DNA of 25,160 bases from CAYYAQ01 sp964469555 (GTDB lineage: Bacteria; Planctomycetota; UBA1135; UBA2386). Of the stretch, positions 1-8,105 are shown one piece after another. The translations under genes were made by a program, and so were the position numbers. Numbering within the stretch: the stretch's first letter is position 1; every line of letters begins with the position of its first letter. Under the pieces are notes generated by a model. The model searched no databases and was not told the origin of the DNA. It saw nothing but the letters and a program-made list of their open reading frames with translations. Location: contig CAYYAQ010000072.1 in NCBI GenBank assembly GCA_964469555.1, forward strand, positions 1 to 25,160, given 5' to 3'.

Positions 1-199
1 TGCCTACATCGCGTTGACCTAGCGCACTGGGAATGTTGCCATCGGCCACGAACCTCGCCCGATAGCCACGGCTGAACTCGGAGTCGGCGTTGATCCTCGC
101 CCTCAGCGCGTGATTGACCGGCGGCTGACTGGCCAACGCGGCTCCTGTTCCTGTGAGGGAGAGTAGACCGAGGCAGCACGAGACCTGGAAAACACTCAC
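1..199 (-). CDS. Exported protein, N-terminal part only (runs off left edge)
   Basis: Reading the minus strand from a GTG at 199 gives an open frame to the window edge. It starts MSVFQVSCCLGLLSL and continues through a small-residue stretch ending TGAALA, then SQPPVNHAL. This is a short hydrophobic core followed by an A-x-A cleavage site, so a secretory signal peptide of about 23 residues is likely. A GGGGAT purine run lies about 5 bases upstream of the GTG and could be the ribosome binding site. The visible mature part (RARINADSEF, then RGYRARFVADG) is too short to assign to a family. The start and export are inferred from sequence; the function is unknown. Confidence 0.5.
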   Translation of the reverse strand, partial: MSVFQVSCCLGLLSLTGTGAALASQPPVNHALRARINADSEFSRGYRARFVADGNIPSALGQRDVG

Positions 200-1180
200 C
201 GGGCATCCCCACAGATGGTGCTTGGGAAGACAGGGGACTGGAAACTCCTTCCTCGCTGCTGACAGACTATCGGGGACATGTTGTGTGGCCGATGTGTTGG
301 TCGCTTCGGCTGACGCGGATCTTGCGCGTTTGAGTCCGGAGTGTAGCTGACGGAGAGGTTCGCAAGTCTCAACCTGAGCGGAAACCACACGACGACCATT
401 GACCACCACGCAAAGGTCACGGTTGGCTCAGTGGGATCAAAGAACCTGCACTGCTATCCACCCTCTTGCAAGTTCCCGGAAATCCGGCGCAACGGGTTGG
501 GGTGTGACGCGAGTTGCCATGGGATCCGCAACACGACACTGCCAACTGCACCGGTCAGAGTCTCCATTCAGCCGCGCTCACCTCGCAGGTGCGGAATGCA
601 ACCGCCGGACTTGCCAAGGAAGAGCCGGAACGCCGAGGCCAACCTCGATCCTGCAACCGCACAACACTGGATGGGCAAAGTGGGATAACCACGAGCCCAA
701 AATCACCTGTGACCATTCGGGAGTCCCCCACACGGGAGAGAATCCGCCGAGTTCGACGAGCAGGGCCAAGCGCCGATTATTGCCCTGGATCTGGCGCGCT
801 TCGATCCTGGTGAGCTCCCCCTGCCAGCTCTCGGTGCCGGTGGCCAGAGTTATCCCATTCTGCGCATCCAGTATGCAACCCGACCTACGTCACTGTGCCT
901 GTCACGTTTTGGACATGGGGTGCTAACGCTTGCGTACGGGTTCGCTTGGGCTCCTTTTCGACACCGGCGTTCGCGCTGGAGCAAACTCACCGTGAGAAGG
1001 TCGTAGCGTGGTGCGAGAGCAGGGCAGGGCGCCTGGATCGGTGACAGTTGTCACGAGATGTTGGCCTGCGGCGTGGTGGTTGACGGCGCTTGCTCGTGCA
1101 TGCTTCACAGTTGCGTCACAGTCGCTGGCCCTGCGTTTCGGAATGCGCGGGAAGCCGGGACCTGCTGGTACGATGAGGCA
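200..1180. other. Long stretch without a supported gene
   Basis: No frame here has convincing length, codon bias or a recognisable domain. Short pieces look faintly protein-like: about 365-450 on plus (NLSGNHTTTI) and about 735-890 on plus (ALDLARFDPGELPLPALG). The minus strand over 735-890 also looks open. None can be tied to a family, and neighbouring pieces are in different frames, so they could be scraps of decayed genes or chance. A 9-base inverted pair (TGGGATAAC at about 681, GTTATCCCA at about 849) is too far apart to mean much. The end of the stretch should contain the promoter of the flavoprotein gene at 1181, but no clear -35/-10 pair was found. Confidence 0.5.
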
Positions 1181-2677
1181 ATGCAAGATCCAAAGATTAT
1201 CCAGGGAGGCATGGGCGCTGCGATCTCTGACTGGCGTCTGGCGCGGGCAGTTTCGACTCATGGGTCACTCGGAGTGGTTTCCGGCACTGCACTCGATCAG
1301 GTGTTGGCAAGACGCCTGCAACTGGGAGACCCCAGTGGGTGCATGCGGCGCGCTCTCGAAGCGTTTCCGCTACAAGACATCGCGCGTCGCGTAATCGATC
1401 AGTTCTTCATCGAGGGTGGCAAAGCTGCGGACGAAGGCTTCCTGAAGAGCCGGATGAGCAGCGACGTCGCGAACCAGGAAGTCGATGAGCTATCGATCAT
1501 CGCCAACTTCGTCGAGGTCTTTCTCGCCAAGGAAAGCCACTCCGGGATCGTCGGCATCAACTTCCTGCACAAGATTCAGACGCCTCTGCTCGCTGCGCTC
1601 TACGGCGCACTTCTGGCGGACGTCGACGTGGTGATCGTCGGCGCGGGTATTCCGCTCGATATTCCGGAGATCCTCGATGGTCTCTGCGCAGGCCGGCCTG
1701 TCGATCTTCAACTGCACATGCGAGACAACTCCAGCGGTGAAGCACACAAAATCCACTTCGATCCGAACAACACGTTCCCCGATGGCCCGCCGGTCCTTCG
1801 GCGTCCGCGGTTCTTCCCCATCGTGTCCTCGGCGACGCTCGCGTCGCTGATGGTGCGCAAGAGCAAGGGAGGAGTCGATGGGCTGGTCATCGAGGGCCCG
1901 ACCGCCGGTGGGCACAATGCGCCGCCGCGCGGCCGCGTTTCGCTCGACTCCAGTGGGCAGCCAGTCTACGGGGCCCGAGACACAGTTGACCTCGAGGCGA
2001 TCAAGGATCTTGAGGTACCGTTCTGGTTGGCCGGATCCTACGGCAGTCCGGAGCGGCTCCAGGAGGCGAGGGATGCTGGCGCCGCAGGGGTTCAGGTTGG
2101 GTCGCTGTTCGCCTTCTGTGAGGAATCCGGGCTACGTGAGGATCTACGACGCGCAGTTACCGACGCGCGTGGGGACGTCAAGGTGTTCACCGATCCGCTC
2201 GCCTCGCCGACGGGCTTTCCATTCAAGATCCTCGAGATTCCAGGCACACTCGCCAGCACAGAGCGCGCGGCCAAGCGCGATCGACGCTGCGATCTGGGCT
2301 TCCTTCGGGAGGCCTACGAGAAGCCCAATGGAGATCTCGGTTGGCGCTGTCCCGCCGAGCACCCGGATGCCTACGTCAAGAAGGGAGGCCGACTCGAGGA
2401 CACCGTGGGTCGCAAGTGTCTCTGCAACAGCCTGATCGCCAACGTCGGCATGCCGCAAGTGCGGAACCGGACCGAAGTCGCACAACCTCTGGTAACCTGC
2501 GGCGATGACCTGTCGGTGATCGCAGCGGTTCTCGATCGCAAGCCTGGCTTGAAGAAGACCTCGTACTCTGCGGCGGACGCGCTCGACTACCTGCTCGACA
2601 ATCCAGGTGCAACGCCCGTCGACGACCCGGTTGCAACCTACGACACCGTCTCCCGCAGGGAAGTCGCCAAGCAATGA
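1181..2677 (+). CDS. Nitronate monooxygenase / 2-nitropropane dioxygenase-type flavoprotein
   Basis: A 498-residue FMN-dependent TIM-barrel protein of the nitronate monooxygenase family, whose members oxidise alkyl nitronates or act as related enoyl reductases. The N-terminus carries the family phosphate/FMN loop QGGMGAAIS (residues 8-16), followed by ARAVSTHGSLGVVSG. EGPTAGGHN at 238-246 contains the conserved glycines and histidine, and GVQVGS at about 303-308 is the second phosphate-binding loop. The ATG at 1181 is preferred over an upstream ATG in the same frame because the family homology begins immediately after it and GAGG lies 4 bases upstream. The product is longer than the usual 320-380 residues, with a C-terminal extension after about residue 370 (VGRKCLCNSL, AQPLVTCGDD), as in a long subgroup close to the PfaD-like reductases. 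The stop overlaps the ATG of the fucosidase remnant. Substrate unknown. Confidence 0.88.
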   Translation: MQDPKIIQGGMGAAISDWRLARAVSTHGSLGVVSGTALDQVLARRLQLGDPSGCMRRALEAFPLQDIARRVIDQFFIEGGKAADEGFLKSRMSSDVANQEVDELSIIANFVEVFLAKESHSGIVGINFLHKIQTPLLAALYGALLADVDVVIVGAGIPLDIPEILDGLCAGRPVDLQLHMRDNSSGEAHKIHFDPNNTFPDGPPVLRRPRFFPIVSSATLASLMVRKSKGGVDGLVIEGPTAGGHNAPPRGRVSLDSSGQPVYGARDTVDLEAIKDLEVPFWLAGSYGSPERLQEARDAGAAGVQVGSLFAFCEESGLREDLRRAVTDARGDVKVFTDPLASPTGFPFKILEIPGTLASTERAAKRDRRCDLGFLREAYEKPNGDLGWRCPAEHPDAYVKKGGRLEDTVGRKCLCNSLIANVGMPQVRNRTEVAQPLVTCGDDLSVIAAVLDRKPGLKKTSYSAADALDYLLDNPGATPVDDPVATYDTVSRREVAKQ

Positions 2678-3309
2678 TGACCTCGCAGTCCTCACCGGGG
2701 ATTGAAGGTGGCCTCTACTACTGCTGGCGTAACCCGGGATTCGGAGACCCAGAGAAGTTCAAGGTCCTGCCTCCGGAATGCGATCCCGCCACACATTCGC
2801 TCGAGGAACGAAACCGGTTCCAGAAGGCGCAAGTCGCTGAACTCATCACCAAGTACCCAAACGTGTTCTATCTCTGAAACGATGCGCTCGATCCCCAGGT
2901 GCTCCCCTCCGACAAGGCCACAGCACTCATCAAGGGGGTGCGCACGAGCGTCCTCTCGAGTTCGAACCGGTGGAGTTGGGAAAAGAAGGGAACTCCCTAC
3001 ATGGACATCGCTGTGACCGAACTCAGGCACTTCAAGGAGGGGAACCAGGCGCCGGGCGAAACCTGTATGAAGCTCGAGCAGAAGTGGTTGTGGAAGAAAG
3101 GCGCCCGCTCGGGAAGTGCCAGGGACGCCCGGAATCACCTGGCCAAGGCACACAGCAAGAACGCAAATCTCCTTCTGAACGTCGGTCCGGATACCAAAGG
3201 CAACATCACGGAGTCGAGTGTCAAGGCGCTGGCCGAAATTGGCAGGCTGGGGAAAAGGGGGTCGGCAACCGGCACTCCCAACGACAAGGTACCTGCATCA
3301 TGCCGATAA
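2674..3309 (+). pseudogene. GH29 alpha-L-fucosidase, truncated and interrupted by TGA
   Basis: The frame reads GGLYYCWRNPGF, then AELITKYPNVFYL, then TGA (2875-2877), then NDALDPQVLPSD. It continues in the same frame to NLLLNVGPDTKGNI and an AEIG helix. These are hallmarks of GH29 fucosidases, which remove alpha-linked fucose from glycans. The family has a tryptophan where the TGA sits (YLWND in homologues, from memory), so TGG to TGA is the simplest explanation. The N-terminal part of the catalytic barrel is absent: about 210 codons remain of a usual 400-500, and the remnant begins directly at the flavoprotein stop. No signal peptide is left. It is probably non-functional. Confidence 0.8.
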
Positions 3310-4694
3310 GCAGACATGGTCGATCGACCAGGCGAACCTGGGGCCTCCCGCGGGACCCTCAACTGCAGCGTCGCGAGTTTCTCAAGATAGCCGGCGGAGT
3401 CTCGCTGGCGAGCATCCTCGGCGACTCGCCGTCCACGGCGCTCCAACCGCGCTCGATCTTCGAGAGCAACAGCCCGGAGGTTCTCGCGCTTGCACAGCGC
3501 GTGATGAAGAAGTGCGCGCTCTAGAAGATCATGGCGCCCACGCCGCCGCTGAAGAACTCCTGGATTGTCCCTGGCGGGCCCTACTACAAGGGGCAGTGGA
3601 TCTGGGACACAATGTTCGTGGTCGATCTGTTAAGCATCCTGCCCGACAAGAAGCAACTCATCCGCGATGTCTTCCAGAACTACTGGGACTTCCAGGACCG
3701 ATGGAACAAGGACGCTCCCGACCACGCCAGGGACATGGTCACAGTGGCCATCAAGACGGAGCCACAAGAGGTCAGGCAGTTTTCGCAGATTCCGATCCTC
3801 GCCTGGGGTGTCGAGCGGGTCTACCGTCGCAACGGTGACTCGAAGCTCCTCGAGCAATGCCTCGGCAGGCTCGAGAGGTTCCACGATTGGTACTGGCGCG
3901 AGCGTGACCTGCACAACAACGGACTGATCACGTTGGGAGCATACACCGGCAAGCGACAGCACGCGAAGTGGGAGACGTTCGACTACGAGTGCAACATGGA
4001 CGACCTGCAAATGACCGTCCACCCCAAGCGAAAAGGCCCGAAGGAGGGTGCCTGGTATGCCGACGTCTGCGTGCCGGGCAACAACGCCTATCTGATCATG
4101 GCCGAAAGAAGCCTCGTCCGACTGGCAGGAATCGTGGGGGACAAGGGAATGGTTGCGAGACGCAAGGCCCGTATCGCAAGAGGCGTCAAGGGCATGCGCG
4201 AACACATGTGGGACGAACAGGCCGGCACGTTCCTCTCCGTCAAGCGCGACACGCTGAAGAAGATTCCGGTCGCGACCATCGGCAGCTGGATCCCTCTCAC
4301 TGCGCGCGTCCCTACCGATGCGATGGCCGCACGCATGGCGAAGGTGATGACATCGTCCGCCTGGAAAACGCCTCTACCGGTGCCCACCGTCGATAGAACC
4401 GACAAGCGCTGGAAATCAGGCGCCTTTTGGCGCGGCGATGTCTGGCCACCGACCAACTACCAGATCGCAAGTGGATTCGCTGGCTACGGGCATCACGACC
4501 TCGCTGCCGACATCGCGGACAAGACGGTCGCCAACGCGATCAAGAACGGAATCAGTGAGCACTACGACTCCGTCTCGGGCAAGGCTCTCGGCGTCAGGGA
4601 CTACTGCATGAGTTGCACCTTGGTCACCATGATGCTCGATGGCTTGACGCGCCGTCACACCTTGAAGCTGCGAGACAAGAAATCTCCACGTTGA
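3300..4694 (+). pseudogene. Tat-exported six-hairpin glycosidase (trehalase/GH63-like) interrupted by TAG
   Basis: From the ATG at 3300 the frame gives a basic N-terminus and a twin-arginine signal (QRREFLKIAGG, then VSLASILG). An in-frame TAG sits at 3522-3524 (codon 75), and the same frame continues uninterrupted to 4694. The downstream part (an internal ATG is at 3531) carries PGGPYYKGQWIWDTMF, WETFDYECNMDD, FWRGDVWPPTNYQ and SEHYDSVSGK. This motif order is that of (alpha/alpha)6-barrel glycosidases of the trehalase/GH63 type. By analogy the acid is within WETFDYECNMDD and the base is the Glu of SEHYD. Homology runs smoothly across the TAG, which argues for a single gene with one nonsense change (for example GAG or CAG to TAG). 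If translation restarted at 3531, the product would lack the export signal. The start overlaps the end of the fucosidase remnant, suggesting former co-transcription. Substrate unknown. Confidence 0.75.
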
Positions 4695-4786
4695 GATCGA
4701 CGAGCAACCGAGGCCGGAAACCCCCTCACCTTCAGGGAGGTCGATGAGCACCCACGCACATGACCCCCTACCTCTTGCGCGTGATG

Positions 4787-5314
4787 TCACCTCCAGGCGA
4801 TTGGCTGGTACCAAGATCCGTGGCAAGCCAGCGCATCGACAATGGTAATTGCTAGCCGGCTTGCGCCCCCGGGCCGAAGGACTCGGATCATTTCACGGAC
4901 TGCGCTTTCGACGCTGGCTGCGTGGATGAGAAGGGTCTGACAGGTCACCATGTCGAGACTGTCGTCGGGCCATGGCAGCGACTCGGCACAACCCACCCGA
5001 AACTCGGACCGATCTGCCTGGCCCAATGAGACCGCCCGCTCCCGTGCCCCTTCGACCCAGGTCTCTTCGGGATCCAATCCGTATAGGGTCGTCTCATCAC
5101 TGAGATGGCGCATCAACCGCTGCCCCCAATGGCTGACGCCGCATCCGACATCGAGGACGGCTTTGACCTCATCAAGGCGCCACTGTTAGGCCATCATCCC
5201 GAGGAATTCGTCATTCCACCAAGCGTCCCGCCAGTCACCGTCGAACCCCGTGAGCTTGTGATAATCCTGCTTGCTCAAGGCAGCGCGATACGCTGGGGGA
5301 TTCGGCTTCGTAAT
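4787..5314 (-). pseudogene. Class I SAM-dependent methyltransferase with in-frame TAA and degraded start
   Basis: On the minus strand, 25 bases after the tryptophanase stop, a frame opens at ATT (5314), reading TKPNPPAYRAALSKQDYHKL and then GDWRDAWWNDEFLGMMA. It meets TAA at 5186-5188 (codon 43) and continues in the same frame with AVLDVGCGVSHWG, the SAM-binding motif I. The acidic motif LYGLDPE, AESLPWPDDSLDMV (motif II/IV region) and RVLRPGG (motif V) follow. The order is that of Methyltransf_11/25 enzymes. The first codon looks like an ATG changed to ATT. The C-terminus stops soon after motif V, about 50-100 residues shorter than usual. A downstream start at 5116 exists but would lack motif I. 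Probably inactive. Adjacency to tryptophanase could mean the ancestor acted on an indole compound, which is speculation. Confidence 0.72.
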
Positions 5315-5338
5315 CTATCTGAGGACAGACAACTGGAC

Positions 5339-6730
5339 CTAGACCGGCTCTTCGATCTTCTCCACGCCGAGTCGTGCAGTAAACGCCCTGAGGAATGGAG
5401 GTTCCTCGAGGATTCTCATGCCACGAATGTCCTCGATCCGGTCGATCAACATCTCGAATGACTCGATCACCCAGTCCATGTGACTCTGCGTGTAGACACG
5501 GCGGGGAAGGCAAAGGCGAACGAGGTCGAGCTTCGCCGGAATCGGTAACCCAGTCCGCTCATCGGTGCCACCGAACATGAGCGTGCCGACCTCCGCCGTT
5601 CGGATTCCTCCGACCTTGTAGAGTTCGCACGCAAGTGCCTGGCCCGGGAGCATGTGCAGTGGGATGTGCGGCAGGACTGCTCGCGCGTCAACGTAGACCG
5701 CGTGCAACCCGCACGGCCGCAGCGTGGTGACTCCAATCTTCTCCAAGGCAGTCGCGAGATAGCAGGCCGACGCGTGGCGATACGCCAGGTAGTCGGGATC
5801 CAGGACTTCGCGAAGGCCCTGGGAGAGCGCGGCGAGATCGCGACCAGCCAAGCCCCCGTAGGTGGGGAACCCCTCGGTCAGAATCAGCATGTTGCGTGCC
5901 TTCTCTGCCAGGTCGTCGTCGTTCAGGGCGAGGATTCCTCCCATGTTCACGAGCCCGTCCTTCTTGGCCGAGATCATGCAACCGTCTGCGTAGGAGAACA
6001 TCTCCTTGACGATCGAAGGGAGGTCACGATCCCCGAAGCCATGTTCGTGCTGTTGGATGAGGTATGCGTTCTCGGCGAAGCGTGCCGCATCGAGCAAAAA
6101 CGGAACGCCGTGCGCGCGGTAGATCTCCGAGGTCCCGCGGATGTTCGCCATCGATACGGGCTGACCACCGACGGTATTGTTCGTGATCGTGAGCAGTCCG
6201 ACGGGAACCGAGCCGGGCGATGCAGATTCGAAGAACGCGCGCAGGCCGTCGAGATCCATGTCACCCTTGAAGTCCGCTTCAACCGAAGGAGTTGACGCTG
6301 ACGAAATCGGAAGGTCTACCGCCTCGGCACCGCGGAACTCGATGTTGGCCTTGGTCGTGTCGAAGTGCGTGTTGTTCGGGATCCTGCTCTCGCCACTCAC
6401 CAGGATCTGAAACATGATTCGCTCGGCTGCGCGGCCCTGGTGAACAGGAAACACGTGTCTGAATCCCGTGAGATCGCGCACGACTCGCTCGAGTTCACGA
6501 AACGACGAACTGCCGGCGTAGCTCTCGTCTCCCGTCATCATCGCCGCCCACTGCGTCGTGCTCATCGCGCCAGTGCCGGAGTCAGTAAGGAGATCGATCG
6601 ACACGTCTTCCGCGTCGATGCGAAACAGGTTGTAGTACGCTGAATCGAGAATCCTCTCTCGCTCAGATTCGGTCGTCATCCGAATCGGCTCGATCGTGCG
6701 AATCCGAAACGGCTCGATAATGGTCTTCAT
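5339..6730 (-). CDS. tnaA: Tryptophanase-type beta-eliminating lyase (PLP enzyme)
   Basis: A 463-residue intact protein matching tryptophanase/tyrosine phenol-lyase throughout. These PLP enzymes split tryptophan (to indole, pyruvate, ammonia) or tyrosine (to phenol). The start matches the family: PFRIRTIEPIRMTTESER, then SIDLLTDSGTGAMS. The PLP-binding lysine is expected in ISAKKDGLVNMGG, at Lys257. LVRLCLPRRVYTQSHMDWV near the C-terminus is also diagnostic. TAEVGTLMF resembles tryptophanase and lacks the arginine that tyrosine phenol-lyase uses for the phenol. However, the C-terminal LRAFTARL has Ala449 where tryptophanase has the histidine of LRHFTAKL and phenol-lyase has Phe (alignment from memory). 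The substrate is therefore uncertain, with tryptophanase slightly favoured. It is transcribed towards the broken methyltransferase and divergently from the DUF2249 gene. No strong ribosome binding site was seen. Confidence 0.85.
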   Translation of the reverse strand: MKTIIEPFRIRTIEPIRMTTESERERILDSAYYNLFRIDAEDVSIDLLTDSGTGAMSTTQWAAMMTGDESYAGSSSFRELERVVRDLTGFRHVFPVHQGRAAERIMFQILVSGESRIPNNTHFDTTKANIEFRGAEAVDLPISSASTPSVEADFKGDMDLDGLRAFFESASPGSVPVGLLTITNNTVGGQPVSMANIRGTSEIYRAHGVPFLLDAARFAENAYLIQQHEHGFGDRDLPSIVKEMFSYADGCMISAKKDGLVNMGGILALNDDDLAEKARNMLILTEGFPTYGGLAGRDLAALSQGLREVLDPDYLAYRHASACYLATALEKIGVTTLRPCGLHAVYVDARAVLPHIPLHMLPGQALACELYKVGGIRTAEVGTLMFGGTDERTGLPIPAKLDLVRLCLPRRVYTQSHMDWVIESFEMLIDRIEDIRGMRILEEPPFLRAFTARLGVEKIEEPV

Positions 6731-6815
6731 GGTTCGCCGAACGAGGCAACGGCCTGACTTATTTCGAGAGCGGCGCTGCTTGGGGCTCTACCTCTTACGT
6801 GACCGGCAGGTATCT

Positions 6816-6854
6816 AACTCGTCCTCTGTGAAAGACGTCGGGCCCAGACGAGTT
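6816..6854. promoter_or_regulatory. 8-bp inverted repeat in the divergent tryptophanase/DUF2249 intergenic region
   Basis: AACTCGTC (6816-6823) and GACGAGTT (6847-6854) are perfect inverted repeats whose centres are 31 bp apart, about three helical turns. The spacer holds the self-complementary hexamers GACGTC and GGGCCC. The site lies between two divergent genes, about 90 bp before the lyase start and 57 bp before the DUF2249 start, so an operator is possible. It could also form an RNA hairpin in the lyase leader. No regulator is recognisable, and the role is inference. Confidence 0.35.
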
Positions 6855-6910
6855 GAAGTGATGCATACCTTCTAGACGCGTACGCGCCGTGCGTCCGCCA
6901 GAACCGATCC

Positions 6911-7195
6911 ATGGCTGTCGAAATCCTATTGGACGTCCGCGATCTGCTTTCTCCGGTCGGTCTGGAAGTCGTTCTCGGCGCACTCGACGAACTACGCGAG
7001 GGTCACTACTTGCGCGTCGTTCATCGCGACAGCCCTCAGTGTCTGTGCGAATTAACCGATCGGCTGGGTTTCGACCATCTGCTCCGCCCGACAGACGAGT
7101 CGACGTTCAACATCTTCATTTGGCTTTCCACGGATCACGTCGCCGCGCTCACCGTGCAAAAAGTCACGGACCGGGAAGAACCTCGCATGTCCTGA
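6911..7195 (+). CDS. DUF2249 (PF10006-like) small protein
   Basis: A 94-residue soluble protein. It has the layout of DUF2249: an opening strand ILLDVRDL, a helix GLEVVLGALDELREG, a central strand HYLRVVHRDSP, a second helix CLCELTDRLGFDHLL and a closing strand STFNIFIWLS. The fold is TusA-like. Members occur near anaerobic or nitrogen-oxide respiration genes in other bacteria, but no reaction is established. The family normally ends near IW, so the last 20 residues (STDHVAALTV to MS) are an extra tail. The ATG at 6911 fits the domain edge; the Shine-Dalgarno is weak. It stops 34 bases before the left end of the IS3 remnant. The nearby CcoG scrap hints at a former respiratory neighbourhood. 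Confidence 0.6.
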   Translation: MAVEILLDVRDLLSPVGLEVVLGALDELREGHYLRVVHRDSPQCLCELTDRLGFDHLLRPTDESTFNIFIWLSTDHVAALTVQKVTDREEPRMS

Positions 7196-7271
7196 AAGAA
7201 GTCCCACATCCGATTATTCGTAGAGTACATGACGTTCCCCCGATTTGGTGCACAGCTTCTGAGAGGCGAAG

Positions 7272-7409
7272 ATGCCTCAGGAGCACATCATGTCAGGACG
7301 CAAGAGCCGGAAGTTCACCGACGCGCACAAGGCTGAGGCCGTACGGCTCGTACGTGAAGTTGGGAGTATCGGCCAGGTCGCCAAGGACAGCGATCAGCGT
7401 TCGAGCTGA
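7272..7409 (+). pseudogene. IS3-family orfA remnant
   Basis: The frame from ATG 7272 (a second ATG at 7290) reads MPQEHIMSGRKSRKFTDAHK, then AEAVRLVREVGSIGQVAKD. This is the Tnp_1/HTH_28-type helix-turn-helix N-terminus of IS3 OrfA, which helps recognise the element ends. It differs by a few residues from the copy at 23593. After AKD the frame leaves the family sequence and stops at 7407-7409, because an internal deletion joins it out of frame to orfB. Confidence 0.75.
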
Positions 7410-7869
7410 TCGCTGCGGAGAAGGCCAGATACCCAAGCTCGTTGATGTGTCGAGTGCTCGAGGTCTCGCGTAGCGGGCTGTACGCCTGGCGTCGCCGGCC
7501 CACTACGAGTGTTCGAGAAGCTGCTGATGCCGAGCTGCTCACACGAATCCGTTCGGTTCATGAAGCCAGCCGAGGTAGGTAGGGAAGTCCGCGAGTACAC
7601 GCGCAACTGCGGTACGACGGTGACTCTGTTGGGCTCAATCGTGTCGAGCGAGAGATGCGCGGGGACGGCATCCAGGCGCAGGTACGGCGATGCTTCCGGT
7701 GAACCACGGACTCGAAACACGACTACCCGGTCGCAACCAACTCTCTCGATAGGCAGTCCAACCCAGAGCAACCGGACCAGGTCTGGGCCGCCGACATCAC
7801 GTACGTCTGGACGCTCCAGGGTTGGCTGTACCTCGCTGTGGTGATCGACCCGTACTCTCGGCGCATCGG
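7391..7869 (+). pseudogene. IS3-family orfB (DDE transposase) remnant with TAG and TGA
   Basis: The frame carries FELIAAEKARYPSSLMCRVL, VSRSGLYAWRRRP, then AELLTRIRSVHEASRGR and TAG (7580-7582). It continues GSPRVHAQLR, CFR, TGA (7700-7702), then TTDSKHDYPVATNSLDRQ, QVWAADITYVWT and YLAVVIDPYSRRI. This is the IS3 OrfB order: the N-terminal HTH_21-like part and then the integrase core, with the first two catalytic aspartates in AADIT and VVIDPYS. The TAG replaces the Tyr of RGRYGSP. The rest of the core, including the catalytic Glu, is lost at about 7869, where CcoG-like sequence begins. Confidence 0.8.
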
Positions 7870-7883
7870 CAAGGCAACCCTTC

Positions 7884-8105
7884 GAAGCCCGGCTCCTCGG
7901 AGGCAACGGGCCACCGTATACCGACTCCGATGGCGTCGTAACCAACCTGTTCGGTCTGCACCTGGTCAACAAGGGAGGCGACCCCACGACCTTCGAGATC
8001 GAATCCGAAGATGCCGAGGGCATCGAGCTACTCTCCTCCTTACGAGAGGTGTCGTTCGCGCCGTTTGTGGATCGGCGCGTTCCGGTCATCGTCCGGGTGC
8101 CGTAA
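7884..8105 (+). pseudogene. C-terminal fragment of a CcoG/FixG-like cytochrome oxidase accessory protein
   Basis: A 73-codon open frame ends at TAA 8103-8105. It reads GNGPPYTDSDGVVTNLFGLH, then LVNKGGDPTTFEIE and FVDRRVPVIVRVP. The pattern (YT, DG, V-x-N-x-F, L-x-N-K, P-x-x-F, ending in alternating V/P) fits the Ig-like FixG_C domain that closes CcoG. CcoG is a membrane iron-sulfur/copper protein needed for cbb3 oxidase assembly. The ferredoxin and membrane parts are absent; the fragment begins at the truncated edge of the IS3 remnant, so a deletion between the IS and the gene is likely. Assignment is by motif resemblance only. Confidence 0.5.

Larger units (their letters stand above)
7230..7869 (+). 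mobile_element. Decayed IS3-family insertion sequence, copy 1 (left end, orfA and orfB remnants)
   Basis: The left end begins TGACGTTCCCCCGATTTGG and is nearly identical to 23550 onwards through the orfA start, as far as about 7388. Internal material is missing: orfA is cut after about 40 codons and joined to the orfB start. orfB has two in-frame stops and ends abruptly soon after the second catalytic Asp, so the DDE glutamate and the right inverted repeat are absent. No target duplication could be identified. The element cannot be autonomous. Confidence 0.8.

Noticed and set aside
365..450. NLSGNHTTTIDHHAKVTVG, resembling VgrG/gp5-type beta repeats
   Set aside because: Too short, no other spike-protein parts in frame, and the following sequence has no family character.
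2674..5314. Stop-codon reassignment or programmed readthrough to rescue the interrupted genes
   Set aside because: All three stop codons are used as interruptions, two genes are also truncated, and intact neighbours end at ordinary stops.
6795..6866. A 23-codon minus-strand frame before the tryptophanase gene, as a TnaC-like leader peptide
   Set aside because: It contains no tryptophan and lacks the TnaC residues needed for ribosome arrest. The purine run sits too close to its ATG.
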